A stretch of DNA of 64,000 nucleotides from positions 1 through 64,000 of the forward strand of contig NZ_JAQSDH010000002.1 in assembly GCF_029945805.1 (NCBI RefSeq). The letters are read 5' to 3'. A program made the position numbers and the translations under genes. The notes under the pieces are model-generated. The model saw nothing but the letters and a program-made list of their open reading frames with translations. It was not told where the DNA came from and ran no database searches. The DNA is from Flavobacterium sp. GTDB taxonomy: Bacteria; Bacteroidota; Bacteroidia; Flavobacteriales; Flavobacteriaceae. This document shows positions 17,659 to 27,155 of this stretch, one piece after another. The stretch's first letter is position 1, and each line of letters begins with the position of its first letter.

Positions 17659-18243
17659 ATGGATTTTAAAAAATTTTTACCTTGGATTATTGGAATTGGA
17701 CTTATTTTAATCATTGCCTTTTGGGTTATAGGAATTAAAAACACCGGATTAAGAAAAGATCAGGCCGTAAATAAAGAATGGGGAAATGTGGAAACATCGT
17801 ATCAAAGAAGAAATGATTTAATTGGAAATTTAGTCAATACAGTGAAAGGGGCCGCCGATTTTGAGAAAAGTACTTTAACTGCAGTAATTGAAGCTCGTGC
17901 AAAAGCAACTGCAGTGACTATCGACCCAACCAATGTTACACCGGAACAATTGACTGCTTTTAATTCTGCTCAATCAGGAGTTTCGTCTTCTTTATCACGA
18001 TTATTAGTATCTGTGGAGCGTTATCCTGAATTGAAAGCCAATGCTAACTTCTTGAAACTACAAGATGAATTAGCCAGTACTGAAAACCAAATTCTGACTG
18101 CAAGAACTAGATTTAATGAATCTGTTCAGGATTATAACGGTTATATTATGGCTATACCACAAAGTTGGTTTTTAAGCTACAAAGAAAAACCATATTTCAA
18201 ATCGGTTGTTGGTGCTGAAAAACCTGTTGAAGTAAAATTCTAA
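17659..18243 (+). CDS. LemA family protein
   Basis: The 194-residue product has one N-terminal membrane helix (about 9-26) and a helical periplasmic or extracytoplasmic domain with the LemA pattern (NLVNTVKGAADFEKSTL, VSVERYPELKANANFLKLQ, FNESVQDYN). The biochemical role of LemA proteins is not settled, but they co-occur with TPM-domain proteins, as here. It heads a three-gene cluster with the two TPM genes downstream. Confidence 0.92.
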   Translation: MDFKKFLPWIIGIGLILIIAFWVIGIKNTGLRKDQAVNKEWGNVETSYQRRNDLIGNLVNTVKGAADFEKSTLTAVIEARAKATAVTIDPTNVTPEQLTAFNSAQSGVSSSLSRLLVSVERYPELKANANFLKLQDELASTENQILTARTRFNESVQDYNGYIMAIPQSWFLSYKEKPYFKSVVGAEKPVEVKF

Positions 18244-18280
18244 AGCCCATAACCCCAAAGGGGAATTAAAAAATAAAAAT

Positions 18281-18718
18281 ATGTCTAAAGTAGAAGATTT
18301 TTTAACCATTGCTGAAGAACAAGAAATTGTTGCAGCTATTGGCTTAGCCGAGAAAAATACTTCTGGCGAAATCAGAGTACATATAGAAAAAGAAACTTCC
18401 GTTGCTGCTATTGATAGAGCGATGGAAGTCTTCCGTAATCTTACTATGGAAAATACTCAGGAACGAAATGGAGTAATCATTTATGTAGCGGTTAAAAGTC
18501 ATCAGTTCGCTATTTATGGTGATAAAGGAATTAACGAAAAAGTAGCTGATACTTTTTGGGATTCTACAAAAGATGCTATGGCTAGCCAATTCAAAGATGG
18601 AAACTTTAAGCAAGGTTTGATTGATGGAATTTTAAAAGCCGGAGAGCAACTAAAGGCACATTTTCCTTATCAAAACGATGATACAAACGAACTTTCAAAC
18701 GAAATATCAAAAGGATAA
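18281..18718 (+). CDS. TPM-domain protein, cytoplasmic form
   Basis: The 145-residue protein has a TPM phosphatase-like fold (GEIRVHIEKE, NGVIIYVAVKSHQFAIYGDKGI, FKDGNFKQGLIDGI) without a signal peptide or membrane helix. It lies between LemA and a second, membrane-bound TPM protein, 2 bp before the latter. The TPM domain takes its name from TLP18.3, Psb32 and MOLO-1 proteins. The function in bacteria is undefined, possibly envelope maintenance with LemA. Confidence 0.85.
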   Translation: MSKVEDFLTIAEEQEIVAAIGLAEKNTSGEIRVHIEKETSVAAIDRAMEVFRNLTMENTQERNGVIIYVAVKSHQFAIYGDKGINEKVADTFWDSTKDAMASQFKDGNFKQGLIDGILKAGEQLKAHFPYQNDDTNELSNEISKG

Positions 18719-18720
18719 CT

Positions 18721-19590
18721 ATGAAAATTACGAATTACGAATTACGACCCGAGCAAGAAATGCAAATTGTTTGTAGCGGAGCGGAAAAAATTACGAATTT
18801 CAAAGGAGTTTTAAAAATCATATCTTTTGTTGTTGCCTTATTTTGTTACTTACCCACTTTTGCTCAATTCACTATTCCTGAAAAACCAAGCATTCAGACT
18901 TCGGTATATGATTATGCTAACGTATTAAGCGCTGAAGAAAAAACACAATTAGAAGAAAAGCTAATTCGTTATTCTGATTCGACCACGACTCAAATAGTAG
19001 TTATTACCATTGAAAGTTTGAAAGGCGAAGACATTGGAATTTTAACACCAAAATGGGGACAAACTTGGGGAATTGGCGGAACCGCTAAAAACGATAATGG
19101 TGTAATCGTACTTTTGGCTAAAGCCGAAAGAAAAATATGGATTTCTGCAGGCTACGGATTGGAAGACCGATTGACGGCCGGAATTGGCGGAGAAATTACA
19201 AGAAATATAATCATCCCAGAGTTCAAAGCAGGAAGTTATTACAGAGGTTTAGACAAAGGCGTGGATGCGCTTTTTGATGTCTTTAAAGGCAAATACAAGG
19301 GCGAGCGAAAAACTGGTAAAAAAGACGGGAGCATTCCAATTATTCCGATCATCTTCATTTTTGTAGTCCTGATGATTATTATTTTTAAAAACAGAAAAAA
19401 TGGTGGCAATTCCGGAAATTCTGGAGGCGGAATGGGCTTGGCCGAAATTATACTGTTAAGCAGTCTCGGAAGAAGCGGCGGTAGTGGCTTCGGTGGCGGT
19501 GGCTTTGGAGGAAGTTCTGGCGGCGGCGGATTCGGTGGCGGATTTGGCGGTGGTGGATTCTCGGGAGGCGGCTCTGGCGGAAGCTGGTAG
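18721..19590 (+). CDS. TPM-domain membrane protein (YgcG-like)
   Basis: The 289-residue frame holds a signal peptide (hydrophobic about 32-46, ending TFAQ), a TPM domain (about 55-185, with VYDYANVLS and NDNGVIVLLAKAERKIWISAGYGLE), a membrane helix (about 201-218) and a glycine-serine-rich tail (FGGGGFGG-type). The first 28 residues are unusual. They are encoded by a run of ATTACGA-type repeats and a segment resembling a dispersed repeat, and there is no later ATG, GTG or TTG before the signal peptide except the ATG at 18760. The true N-terminus is uncertain. It completes the LemA-TPM-TPM cluster. Confidence 0.85.
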   Translation: MKITNYELRPEQEMQIVCSGAEKITNFKGVLKIISFVVALFCYLPTFAQFTIPEKPSIQTSVYDYANVLSAEEKTQLEEKLIRYSDSTTTQIVVITIESLKGEDIGILTPKWGQTWGIGGTAKNDNGVIVLLAKAERKIWISAGYGLEDRLTAGIGGEITRNIIIPEFKAGSYYRGLDKGVDALFDVFKGKYKGERKTGKKDGSIPIIPIIFIFVVLMIIIFKNRKNGGNSGNSGGGMGLAEIILLSSLGRSGGSGFGGGGFGGSSGGGGFGGGFGGGGFSGGGSGGSW

Positions 19591-19689
19591 AAAAAGTGTT
19601 CCGTATTCCGTTGCAGTTGGAAGTTTGAATTACAACTATACTTTTAAAAACATTTTTTGATTACAAAGTAATGTCAATTAGAACCCAAA

Positions 19690-19747
19690 TGTCAGTCTGA
19701 GCCTGTCGAAGACTTTTCAAAAGCACTTCGACAGGCTCAGTGTGACA
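19690..19747. repeat. REP-like palindrome
   Basis: The left arm 19690-19711 (core GAGCCTGTCGAAG) and the right arm 19726-19747 (core CTTCGACAGGCTC) are near-perfect inverted repeats separated by 14 bp. The motif CTTCGACAGGCTCAG is a widespread dispersed palindrome in bacterial genomes. It is intergenic, between the TPM gene and a terminator. Confidence 0.7.
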
Positions 19748-19800
19748 AACGCAACACCATTAACTATAAAATAATAATTGCACCCAACGATTAAACTAAT

Positions 19801-19836
19801 AAGAAACCCTCGTTCAATGAACGAGGGTTTCTTATT
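19801..19836. terminator. Bidirectional terminator
   Basis: AAGAAACCCTCGTTC (19801-19815) pairs perfectly with GAACGAGGGTTTCTT (19819-19833) around AAT. It separates the convergent TPM gene (plus) and the beta-barrel receptor gene (minus), whose stop codon is at 19837-19839. Confidence 0.85.
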
Positions 19837-22620
19837 TTACCACATAAATCGATTTCCAGTAGGTTTCTTTTCTTTTCCTCCAAACTTCTCAATCTTATAC
19901 GTTAGTGAGAACATCGCGTAACGCTTTAAAACTATATTTTCTTCGTCACGTATTGTTGTTGGTGTAATCGTTCGCGTAGCATTCTGATTTTGGTTTAAGA
20001 TGTCATATACTTTGACTTTTGCCATCAGCTTTTTATTGAAAAAACTATACGATATACTCGTGTTCCATAAGAAGAAGTCTTTCTTGAAACCATCAGCAAT
20101 ATTCGAATTGTACGTATATCCAAAATCATTACCAAAAATCCAATTCTTTGGCCAATAATTCGTAACCTGCATATTGAACTTATGGACAAAACTCGATGCC
20201 GAACTTACTACATAGTTCGAATATTTAGTATCATTAACCGTATATCTGTAACTTGGATTTATCGACAACAATTCGCCATAATCATAGGTGAAATTAACTC
20301 TTGGCGTAATGTCAAAAACATTGGCTTCATACAATTCGCCATTAGTGTAGCCTTTATTCAAATCGTAACCTGCATTGAATCCTATACCAAATTTATAACT
20401 GTGCGCTTCTTTTTTGATCGTTTTATTCCAATTGAAACCCAGCCAAGTTTCATAAGTTCCTTTAATATTCTCAAAAGTAGTGGTTCGCTTTCTATTGGCA
20501 TCAAATGTTGTTGAAGAAACCACTTGATTATCATAAGCACTTCCACCAGCATATATACTATAACCACTGCGAGTTGCATAATCAAAATCTCTAAAACTAA
20601 AATACATTCGGTGTGATGTGTTGGGATCAAGATTTGGATTTCCAATATAGGTATTCAATGGATTGGCTAAATTCTCAACCGGCAGAATCTGACTAGCTTC
20701 TGGATAATAAACCTCATAATTATAGTTAATCCAAATGGCCTTAGTCTTAGTAAAATTATAGCCTCCGTAAATATCTGCTATAGGCAAAATGTAGTTCTTA
20801 TTCAAATCAACCACATTACCAAGATATAGCGAATGATTATCAAATTTGGTGATCGCCTGACCTAAATTCACATACAATCGATACGATTTCTTTTCGATAG
20901 CAAATCCTGATTTAGCCCAAATGGTATTTCTACTTGATGTTAAATAGTTGGACAATGCATCATTTTGGATCGAATACGTTCCCAAAGTCGAATCAAAATC
21001 GAATGTTTCTCTTCCTTCCAACTTTTTTTCTTGTTCAAAACTCACGCTTGCATTTACGCGTAAAGAATCCAAAACAGGCTCATTATATTCAACTCCTGCA
21101 TTATATTTGTCTGAAATATTTCGGGAGAATTTTATTTGGTTCCGAACATCATCGGGATCCGCTCCTTGATAAAAAAGGGTACTCGAATTGGTCAGGTTGT
21201 TTATCTCCGTTTTGCTATTTTCATTATTAAGCCAACCGCTGATGTTTCTCCCTTTTCTTTTGAAGGATTTATTGAAATCAATATTATTCTCAAAACTAGT
21301 TCTATCGTTTTCATTGGTTACAAAAGAAGAACTTTCGTTTAGCAATTGATTTGCCTCATCGAGTGATTGCTCAGAAGAATTAGATACCGATTGACTGTTT
21401 GATTTGGCAAACTTTGGAACAATAACGAAAGATGCCGTGGAATCAATTTTATATTCTAATTCCATATTCATGTTGTGACTGTATTTATTTTCTTTTAGAT
21501 CAGATTCTGAATTTGTTGTAAAAATCCCATCGGGCAAAAAGTTAATCTGATTGGTTCTATTTTTATTGTTGCTATCGGCACTGGCAAAAAAATAACTTGC
21601 GGAATTATTGAAATCCTTAAAGAGTTCATCTGAATAATTTATTCCAACCAAATTAGAATGAGTGATTCCTCTATTTCCTCCAAAACGCATTCCGTTGAGT
21701 CCAAAAGAACCGTCGGAACTCGTGTAAAAGGAATTGTTCCGGCTTCCGCTCATATTGTCATAAATCTCATCCATAGAAAAACCCGTGGCATTGATATTAT
21801 TAGACGAAGCCAACACACTAATCTTCCTTTTATCCTTAAAATAATTGACGAGTGCACTGCTTTCATACCGTTTATCGGTTCCGCCACCCGCCATAAATTT
21901 CCCAAAGAAGCCTTTGTTTTTATCTTCGTCAATAGTCAGGTTGATACTGGCATTATTGGAACTTGCGGCTTGCCCTGTGATTTCTTCCTTTTTGGTTTTG
22001 GTATCCGTAACCTGAACTTTATTGATAATATCCGAAGGCAGATTCTGTAATGCTATTTTTCCATCTTTATCAAAAAATGGTTTTCCGTTTACGAGAATCT
22101 GATTTACTTCTTTTCCGTTAACGGTAATTTTTCCTTCGGCATCAATTTCAACACCCGGAAGTTGTTTTAGCAACGTTTCCACATTCGCATCGGGACGCAA
22201 TTTAAATGAGGAAGCGTTGAATTCTAGAGTATCTTTTTTAATTCGGATGGGTGGCGCTTCACTTTTGATTACCACTTCATCCAAGTTATTCGAAGCTTCT
22301 TTCAATTCGATAGTACCAAAATCCTTGTCTTCATCCACCGAAGGCACTTTAGTTTTAGACTCTTGAAAACCTAAATAAGAAATTTTAAGGAAAACAGGTT
22401 GTGTGATTTTTCGAATCTTGAAATCAAAAGTTCCGAGTTTGTTAGTAATGGTGTAATCTATAACGGCAGAATCTTTTACAGAGGAGAGATAAACGGTTGC
22501 AGATTCGATGGGTAATTTAGTAGTTTCTTCAACAACTTTTCCTTTGAGGGCAATCGATTTTTGAGAGAATGAAAAAGTGCTTATAAAAATAAAACAAAGC
22601 AACAGGAGTGATTTTGGCAT
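19837..22620 (-). CDS. TonB-dependent-receptor-like outer-membrane protein
   Basis: The 927-residue protein has a signal peptide (1-19, ending TFSFSQ), a carboxypeptidase-regulatory-like domain (about 22-105, LKGKVVEETTKLPIESATVYL), a plug domain (about 120-220, LLKQLPGVEIDAEGKITVNG) and a long beta-barrel ending with an aromatic residue (NRFMW). This is the outer membrane protein beta-barrel family (CarboxypepD_reg plus plug). No SusD-like gene is beside it, so it is not an obvious SusCD pair. The ligand is unknown. Confidence 0.85.
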   Translation of the reverse strand: MPKSLLLLCFIFISTFSFSQKSIALKGKVVEETTKLPIESATVYLSSVKDSAVIDYTITNKLGTFDFKIRKITQPVFLKISYLGFQESKTKVPSVDEDKDFGTIELKEASNNLDEVVIKSEAPPIRIKKDTLEFNASSFKLRPDANVETLLKQLPGVEIDAEGKITVNGKEVNQILVNGKPFFDKDGKIALQNLPSDIINKVQVTDTKTKKEEITGQAASSNNASINLTIDEDKNKGFFGKFMAGGGTDKRYESSALVNYFKDKRKISVLASSNNINATGFSMDEIYDNMSGSRNNSFYTSSDGSFGLNGMRFGGNRGITHSNLVGINYSDELFKDFNNSASYFFASADSNNKNRTNQINFLPDGIFTTNSESDLKENKYSHNMNMELEYKIDSTASFVIVPKFAKSNSQSVSNSSEQSLDEANQLLNESSSFVTNENDRTSFENNIDFNKSFKRKGRNISGWLNNENSKTEINNLTNSSTLFYQGADPDDVRNQIKFSRNISDKYNAGVEYNEPVLDSLRVNASVSFEQEKKLEGRETFDFDSTLGTYSIQNDALSNYLTSSRNTIWAKSGFAIEKKSYRLYVNLGQAITKFDNHSLYLGNVVDLNKNYILPIADIYGGYNFTKTKAIWINYNYEVYYPEASQILPVENLANPLNTYIGNPNLDPNTSHRMYFSFRDFDYATRSGYSIYAGGSAYDNQVVSSTTFDANRKRTTTFENIKGTYETWLGFNWNKTIKKEAHSYKFGIGFNAGYDLNKGYTNGELYEANVFDITPRVNFTYDYGELLSINPSYRYTVNDTKYSNYVVSSASSFVHKFNMQVTNYWPKNWIFGNDFGYTYNSNIADGFKKDFFLWNTSISYSFFNKKLMAKVKVYDILNQNQNATRTITPTTIRDEENIVLKRYAMFSLTYKIEKFGGKEKKPTGNRFMW

Positions 22621-22825
22621 AAAAAAAAATTAGCGGTTGGTATTTAATAAAATAATAACGGCTAATTTCTGATTTTATTATCCAACGATAAAATTCTTAC
22701 GGAAGTTTAACATATAAATTACTTCAGAATATACCTGTGGATAGCAAAATTCCCATTGATGGGGATTTTTAAATGAATTTTAAGTTGTTGATTTACAATA
22801 TTATTAATCAATAATTAATTATCAT

Positions 22826-24403
22826 ATGAAAAAACGATTATGGCACTTGCTATTTAGTATGTTCAGTATTTTTCTTGTTATCATAACTTTTGGAAGTTGT
22901 GAAGCTGAAAAAGAATTTAGTAATAGTGAGAAAATGATAGTAAGGCGTTGTTCAATGAAAGATATAGATTTAAAATCGAACATTAAACTCAATGAAGCTG
23001 TAAATACCTTTAAAAGAATACAAAGCAACCTTGGTTCAAACAACAGAATAGTTTACAACGATCATTTTGATCTTTATTTTGACGATGAAAAAGGGATTTA
23101 CATGGAAAAAGACGGAAAACAATCATATACTTTTCCCATAATTCAAAATGATAATAATGAAAACATAAAAAATATTACTTTCAATAAAAATAGTGATAAT
23201 GACTATGACGTTTATATTTTGAAGTATGATTTTAATAAAGAAGATGTTCAAAACTATCCGAAAGAAGTTTTGACTCAACGTGAAGCCGAATACCAAGTTT
23301 TAGTAAAAAACGGTGTAGAGTATCCGATAGAAGAAATGCGAATGGTATGTGTTAGGACAGTAACCACTATAACAAATGTAGAATTTCATGAAAACGAAGG
23401 AGGTAATGGACTTTATTTTATTTGCGTTACAATAACTGAAACCGTAGACTGTAATTCAATAGGAGTTGGCGGTGGCGCTGGTGGTGGTGGAAGTGGTGGA
23501 AGTGGCGGATCAAGTTCTGGAGGAATAGGTGGTGCTGGTGGTGCTGGTGGTGCTGGTGGTGCTGGTGGTGCTGGTGGTGCTGGTGGTGGGAGCAACACTC
23601 CTATTCCAACGTCACCTGATCCTGTAACTCCACCTACTAATCCAAATCCTAATAGCCCTATTATAACAGGACCTGTAATTGATAGTGATTTTGAAGGGCA
23701 GGCTCCAGTAAAAACACCTTATGAACAGTTGAAAAATTTATTCAAAACAGATAGTATCAATGCCAATAATGCTCCGAATTGGAAGCCAAAAATAGAAGAG
23801 CTGATGGACTATGCAGCTGAGAATCTTGCTCATGAAGTAGCCTATAATTTTTCGAAAAACAATATTGGAGAATATTCAGTAAGTTCTCTTATATCTGACC
23901 CTACTTCTCAAAACTCAGCTCCAATTCGAATCGGGGGAGACTATTATGGAGGTGGACATACACATACTGTAATGTTATATCCTATATTTTCATGGTCTGA
24001 TGTTTACACTCTTTTTAACTTATATAACAGAAGTTCTACTAATAACAAAGAAGACGTTACTTTTATATTAGCAGCAAAAGAATGTATAACTTGCGATGAA
24101 GTAAATGTTTTTGTAATAAAAGTGGAAGATTTTAATAATTTTAGAACAAAGATCAATATAGACATGAATAATTCTCGAACAGCTGGTTTCACACGTCAAC
24201 AAATGATTGATTTTGCAGATGGTAATTTTGCAAAAAAATTTAATGCTGGTATGAATTTAGCTCAGTGCGAACAATTATTTCTGGAAAACTTTGCTAACCA
24301 TAGTATCTCACTGTATAAGTTAAATAATAACTTAGACGGATGGAATAAATTATCGCTATCTTCAAATCCAATATCTCCTATTTTAGAAACACCGTGTAAT
24401 TAA
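22826..24403 (+). CDS. Lipoprotein with Gly-rich repeat and JAB-like domain
   Basis: The 525-residue product has a lipoprotein signal peptide (lipobox FGSC, Cys25). An N-terminal domain (to about residue 210) is followed by a glycine-rich linker (about 213-255) that includes six identical GGA/GAG units, a proline-rich segment, and a C-terminal domain (about 300-525). In that domain a YYGGGHTHT block followed by IFSWSDVYTLF resembles the HxH and SxxD parts of JAB/MPN-type metallopeptidases; the resemblance is by eye only. It heads a group with two paralogous small lipoproteins. Surface display is likely. Confidence 0.6.
   Translation: MKKRLWHLLFSMFSIFLVIITFGSCEAEKEFSNSEKMIVRRCSMKDIDLKSNIKLNEAVNTFKRIQSNLGSNNRIVYNDHFDLYFDDEKGIYMEKDGKQSYTFPIIQNDNNENIKNITFNKNSDNDYDVYILKYDFNKEDVQNYPKEVLTQREAEYQVLVKNGVEYPIEEMRMVCVRTVTTITNVEFHENEGGNGLYFICVTITETVDCNSIGVGGGAGGGGSGGSGGSSSGGIGGAGGAGGAGGAGGAGGAGGGSNTPIPTSPDPVTPPTNPNPNSPIITGPVIDSDFEGQAPVKTPYEQLKNLFKTDSINANNAPNWKPKIEELMDYAAENLAHEVAYNFSKNNIGEYSVSSLISDPTSQNSAPIRIGGDYYGGGHTHTVMLYPIFSWSDVYTLFNLYNRSSTNNKEDVTFILAAKECITCDEVNVFVIKVEDFNNFRTKINIDMNNSRTAGFTRQQMIDFADGNFAKKFNAGMNLAQCEQLFLENFANHSISLYKLNNNLDGWNKLSLSSNPISPILETPCN
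23531..23584 (+). repeat. 9-bp tandem repeat GGTGCTGGT x6
   Basis: Six perfect copies of GGTGCTGGT lie in the reading frame of the lipoprotein and encode a glycine-alanine linker. The copies are identical at DNA level, so replication slippage could change the linker length by three residues at a time without breaking the frame. Confidence 0.9.
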
Positions 24404-24405
24404 AA

Positions 24406-25011
24406 ATGAAAAAAATGAAAAATATAACAATCATAATAATCACAATAATGATTTGCATATCATGTAAATCACAAACAATAAATATTAAAACCTGGGATGG
24501 CACCAAAACCAACGGAGCATATTACAAAGATGTTGATAATGAGTTAAATCAATTTGAAGGCACTTATAAGTATGTTAATGGTAACAATGAATTAACTATG
24601 GTTTTCAAAAAACATATTAATTTTTATATGTTTCCTTATTCAGAAGATTTATTAGCAGGTGAAATAAAATATAAAAAAGACGGTGTGACTTTATTTGACA
24701 ATCTTAATAAGATAAATCAAAACCTAACTAATAAATATTTGCATGATATATGCGGCAATTCATTGATTACTAACACTGTACGTCCGATATGTGAAGATTG
24801 CTTACCCAATCAGTTCAGAGCCAGATTAATCTTTTTTGGAAGAAGCAATAACGATATAGGAGGAAGCGTTTTTCTGCAAAAATTTACAGAAGGAGGTCAG
24901 GAAAAAATGAAAGTTTTGATTTTGTACGGAGAAAGGTCGTACCAGGATGGAGAACCAATACTTTCTCCTTTGATTCCTTGGGGATATTATGTATTGACAA
25001 AAATACCTTAA
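24406..25011 (+). CDS. Lipoprotein, DUF6705-like, paralog 1
   Basis: The 201-residue product has a lipoprotein-type signal peptide (ICISC, then KSQ). The mature part shares a GAYYKDVDNELNQFEGTYKY block with its neighbour, which has GAYYKDIDGFQNQFLGTWLY, and both end in a YYVLTKIP/EYVLVKQP block. The pattern resembles DUF6705 proteins of Flavobacterium, which are small lipoproteins of unknown function. It starts 2 bp after the preceding lipoprotein stop and so is probably co-transcribed. Confidence 0.65.
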   Translation: MKKMKNITIIIITIMICISCKSQTINIKTWDGTKTNGAYYKDVDNELNQFEGTYKYVNGNNELTMVFKKHINFYMFPYSEDLLAGEIKYKKDGVTLFDNLNKINQNLTNKYLHDICGNSLITNTVRPICEDCLPNQFRARLIFFGRSNNDIGGSVFLQKFTEGGQEKMKVLILYGERSYQDGEPILSPLIPWGYYVLTKIP

Positions 25012-25057
25012 ATTTTAAATAACTACTCATAAACAAGTGAAGGGTTAATCTTTATAA

Positions 25058-25711
25058 ATGAAAAAAATATTTCAAATAACACTTATACTGCTGTTTTCTA
25101 TAAGCTGTAAAGCGCAAAATCCTATTTTACCGCTTTATGGAAACTCTTCAAATTATGGAAACACCGAAGGAGCTTATTACAAAGACATTGATGGGTTTCA
25201 AAATCAATTCCTTGGAACATGGTTGTACACCCATGGCAGTACCTCATTAAAAATGACATTTATTGCGAAGAATATGGTTCACTCAACTGTAGGTTCAAAA
25301 AATTATTACACAGACTATATTGTCGGTGAATATCAATATATTCAAAACGGTGTAGAAAAAGTCAACACTTTGGCCAATTTGAATGATAACTATGATGAAC
25401 TGTATGACTACAATTTATGTAGTGTTTCACAAATAAGAGGGAGCGTTTTTCCAAAATGCGTTGAATGTCCTGCCGATGAAAAACGCATGAGCATGAAGTT
25501 TAACGACCCTGAGAGAAGAGATATTTGGGGAGGAATAGATTGCGCTTTTGCAATGAGACGTTACTTTGACGGTGGTGTTGAAAAATTAAAAATTTGGTTA
25601 AGATATGATGGTAATGGCTTAGAGAGGCTATATACTTTTGATGGACCACATACCGACATTTCTACTTTTAACTTACCCTACGGTGAATACGTTTTAGTTA
25701 AACAACCCTAA
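25058..25711 (+). CDS. Lipoprotein, DUF6705-like, paralog 2
   Basis: The 217-residue tandem paralog of the preceding gene has the same signal-peptide form (FSISC, then KAQ), the same GAYYKDID block and a conserved cysteine pair (CVEC, compared with CEDC in the neighbour). The pair arose by duplication but has diverged strongly. A terminator follows at 25722. The function is unknown; a surface or periplasmic role is likely from the signal peptide. Confidence 0.65.
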   Translation: MKKIFQITLILLFSISCKAQNPILPLYGNSSNYGNTEGAYYKDIDGFQNQFLGTWLYTHGSTSLKMTFIAKNMVHSTVGSKNYYTDYIVGEYQYIQNGVEKVNTLANLNDNYDELYDYNLCSVSQIRGSVFPKCVECPADEKRMSMKFNDPERRDIWGGIDCAFAMRRYFDGGVEKLKIWLRYDGNGLERLYTFDGPHTDISTFNLPYGEYVLVKQP

Positions 25712-25719
25712 ATAAACTA

Positions 25720-25750
25720 AAAACCTCGTTCAAATGAACGAGGTTTTTTT
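25720..25750. terminator. Bidirectional terminator
   Basis: AACCTCGTTC (25722-25731) pairs with GAACGAGGTT (25736-25745), with an A-run on the left and a T-run on the right. It serves both the lipoprotein gene (plus) and der (minus), which converge here. Confidence 0.85.
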
Positions 25751-25751
25751 A

Positions 25752-27062
25752 TTATTTCTCCCTAATATAAATATCTATCGGAACACCTGAGAAATCCCAG
25801 TTTTCACGGATTTTATTTTCTAAGAAACGTTTGTACGCTTCCTGAACGTATTGCGGTAAGTTGGCAAAAAACACGAACTGTGGCGTTGGCGTTGGCAACT
25901 GCATGCAATATTTAATCTTTACGTATTTCCCTTTTAATGCCGGTGGCGGATGCGATTCAATTAATTTCAACATAAAGTCGTTGAATTTTGAAGTTTGGAT
26001 ACGTTGCTTTCTGCTTTCAAAAACCTGAACTGTGGTTTCTAATGCTTTTAACAAACGCTGTTTTGTTAATGCGGATACGAACAAAATCGGCACATCGGTA
26101 AACGGCTTTAACTCCTCACGGATTTTAGCCTCGTAATCACGCGTTGACATCGTATCTTTTTCAATCAAATCCCATTTGTTCACTAAAATCACAACACCTT
26201 TTCTGTTCTTTTCGGCAAGCCAAAAAATACTTTGATCTTGTCCTTCAAAACCACGAGTTGCATCTATTAAAAGAATGATTACATCAGAATGTTCAATAGC
26301 ACGAACCGAACGCATTACCGAATAAAATTCCAAATCTTCTTTAACTTTGGCTTTCCTACGAATTCCGGCAGTATCAACCAAGTTGAATTCAAAACCAAAA
26401 CGGTTGTATTTGGTATCGATAGAATCACGCGTTGTTCCGGCAATGTCGGTAACTACAAATCGGTCTTCACCAATTAAAGCATTGATGAATGATGATTTTC
26501 CAGCATTGGGACGTCCCACCACACAAAATCTTGGTAAAGCTGCTTCTTCTTCAGATACTTCTGGTAATTCTGGTAAAACTTCAACCAGTTTATCCAAAAG
26601 TTCGCCTGTTCCGCTTCCGCTGATGCTGGCAATTGTGAAATATTCACCTAAACCTAAGTTGTAAAACTCAATGGCGTCTTTTTCACGCATTGCATTATCT
26701 ACCTTGTTTACGGCTAATAAAATAGGTTTCGTAACTTTTCTCAATAATTTGGCGACCTCAGCATCCATTGGTGTAATCCCTTCTTCCACATCTACTACAA
26801 AAATAATAGCATCGGCTTCATCGATAGCCAATTCCACCTGACGACGGATTTCGCTTTCAAAAATATCGTCTGAACCTTTGATGTAACCACCTGTATCAAT
26901 TACAGAAAACTCCTTTCCATTCCACTCACTTTTTCCGTAATTTCTGTCGCGGGTAACGCCACTAACCGAGTCAACAATAGCTTCTCTTCTTTTGATTAAA
27001 CGATTAAAAAAAGTAGATTTCCCTACGTTTGGTCTTCCTACTATGGCTACAATATTGTTCAT
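25752..27062 (-). CDS. der: Ribosome-associated GTPase Der
   Basis: The 436-residue protein has two tandem GTPase domains and a C-terminal KH-like domain, the diagnostic Der layout. Domain one has GRPNVGKST and DTGGY, domain two has [14 protein letters not shown] and NKWD. Der is essential for 50S ribosomal subunit assembly. Its promoter is visible upstream (27083-27112). Confidence 0.97.
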   Translation of the reverse strand: MNNIVAIVGRPNVGKSTFFNRLIKRREAIVDSVSGVTRDRNYGKSEWNGKEFSVIDTGGYIKGSDDIFESEIRRQVELAIDEADAIIFVVDVEEGITPMDAEVAKLLRKVTKPILLAVNKVDNAMREKDAIEFYNLGLGEYFTIASISGSGTGELLDKLVEVLPELPEVSEEEAALPRFCVVGRPNAGKSSFINALIGEDRFVVTDIAGTTRDSIDTKYNRFGFEFNLVDTAGIRRKAKVKEDLEFYSVMRSVRAIEHSDVIILLIDATRGFEGQDQSIFWLAEKNRKGVVILVNKWDLIEKDTMSTRDYEAKIREELKPFTDVPILFVSALTKQRLLKALETTVQVFESRKQRIQTSKFNDFMLKLIESHPPPALKGKYVKIKYCMQLPTPTPQFVFFANLPQYVQEAYKRFLENKIRENWDFSGVPIDIYIREK

Positions 27063-27082
27063 GCTATATTTAAATAAGGGTG

Positions 27083-27112
27083 CAAAGGTAGTATTAATGA
27101 GTGCAATATCAA
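27083..27112 (-). promoter_or_regulatory. Bacteroidetes promoter for der
   Basis: On the minus strand TTG, then 19 bp, then TACCTTTG matches the Bacteroidetes housekeeping consensus (TTG at -33, TAnnTTTG at -7). Transcription would start about 15-20 bp upstream of the der ATG. Confidence 0.7.
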
Positions 27113-27155
27113 TTTTTTTATTACTTTAGTCTGTAATTTCAAACCGATTTCTTGC

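Noticed and set aside
23413..23598. Minus-strand frame encoding a proline-rich peptide
   Set aside because: It is the antisense of the glycine-rich GGTGCTGGT repeat and has no independent support.
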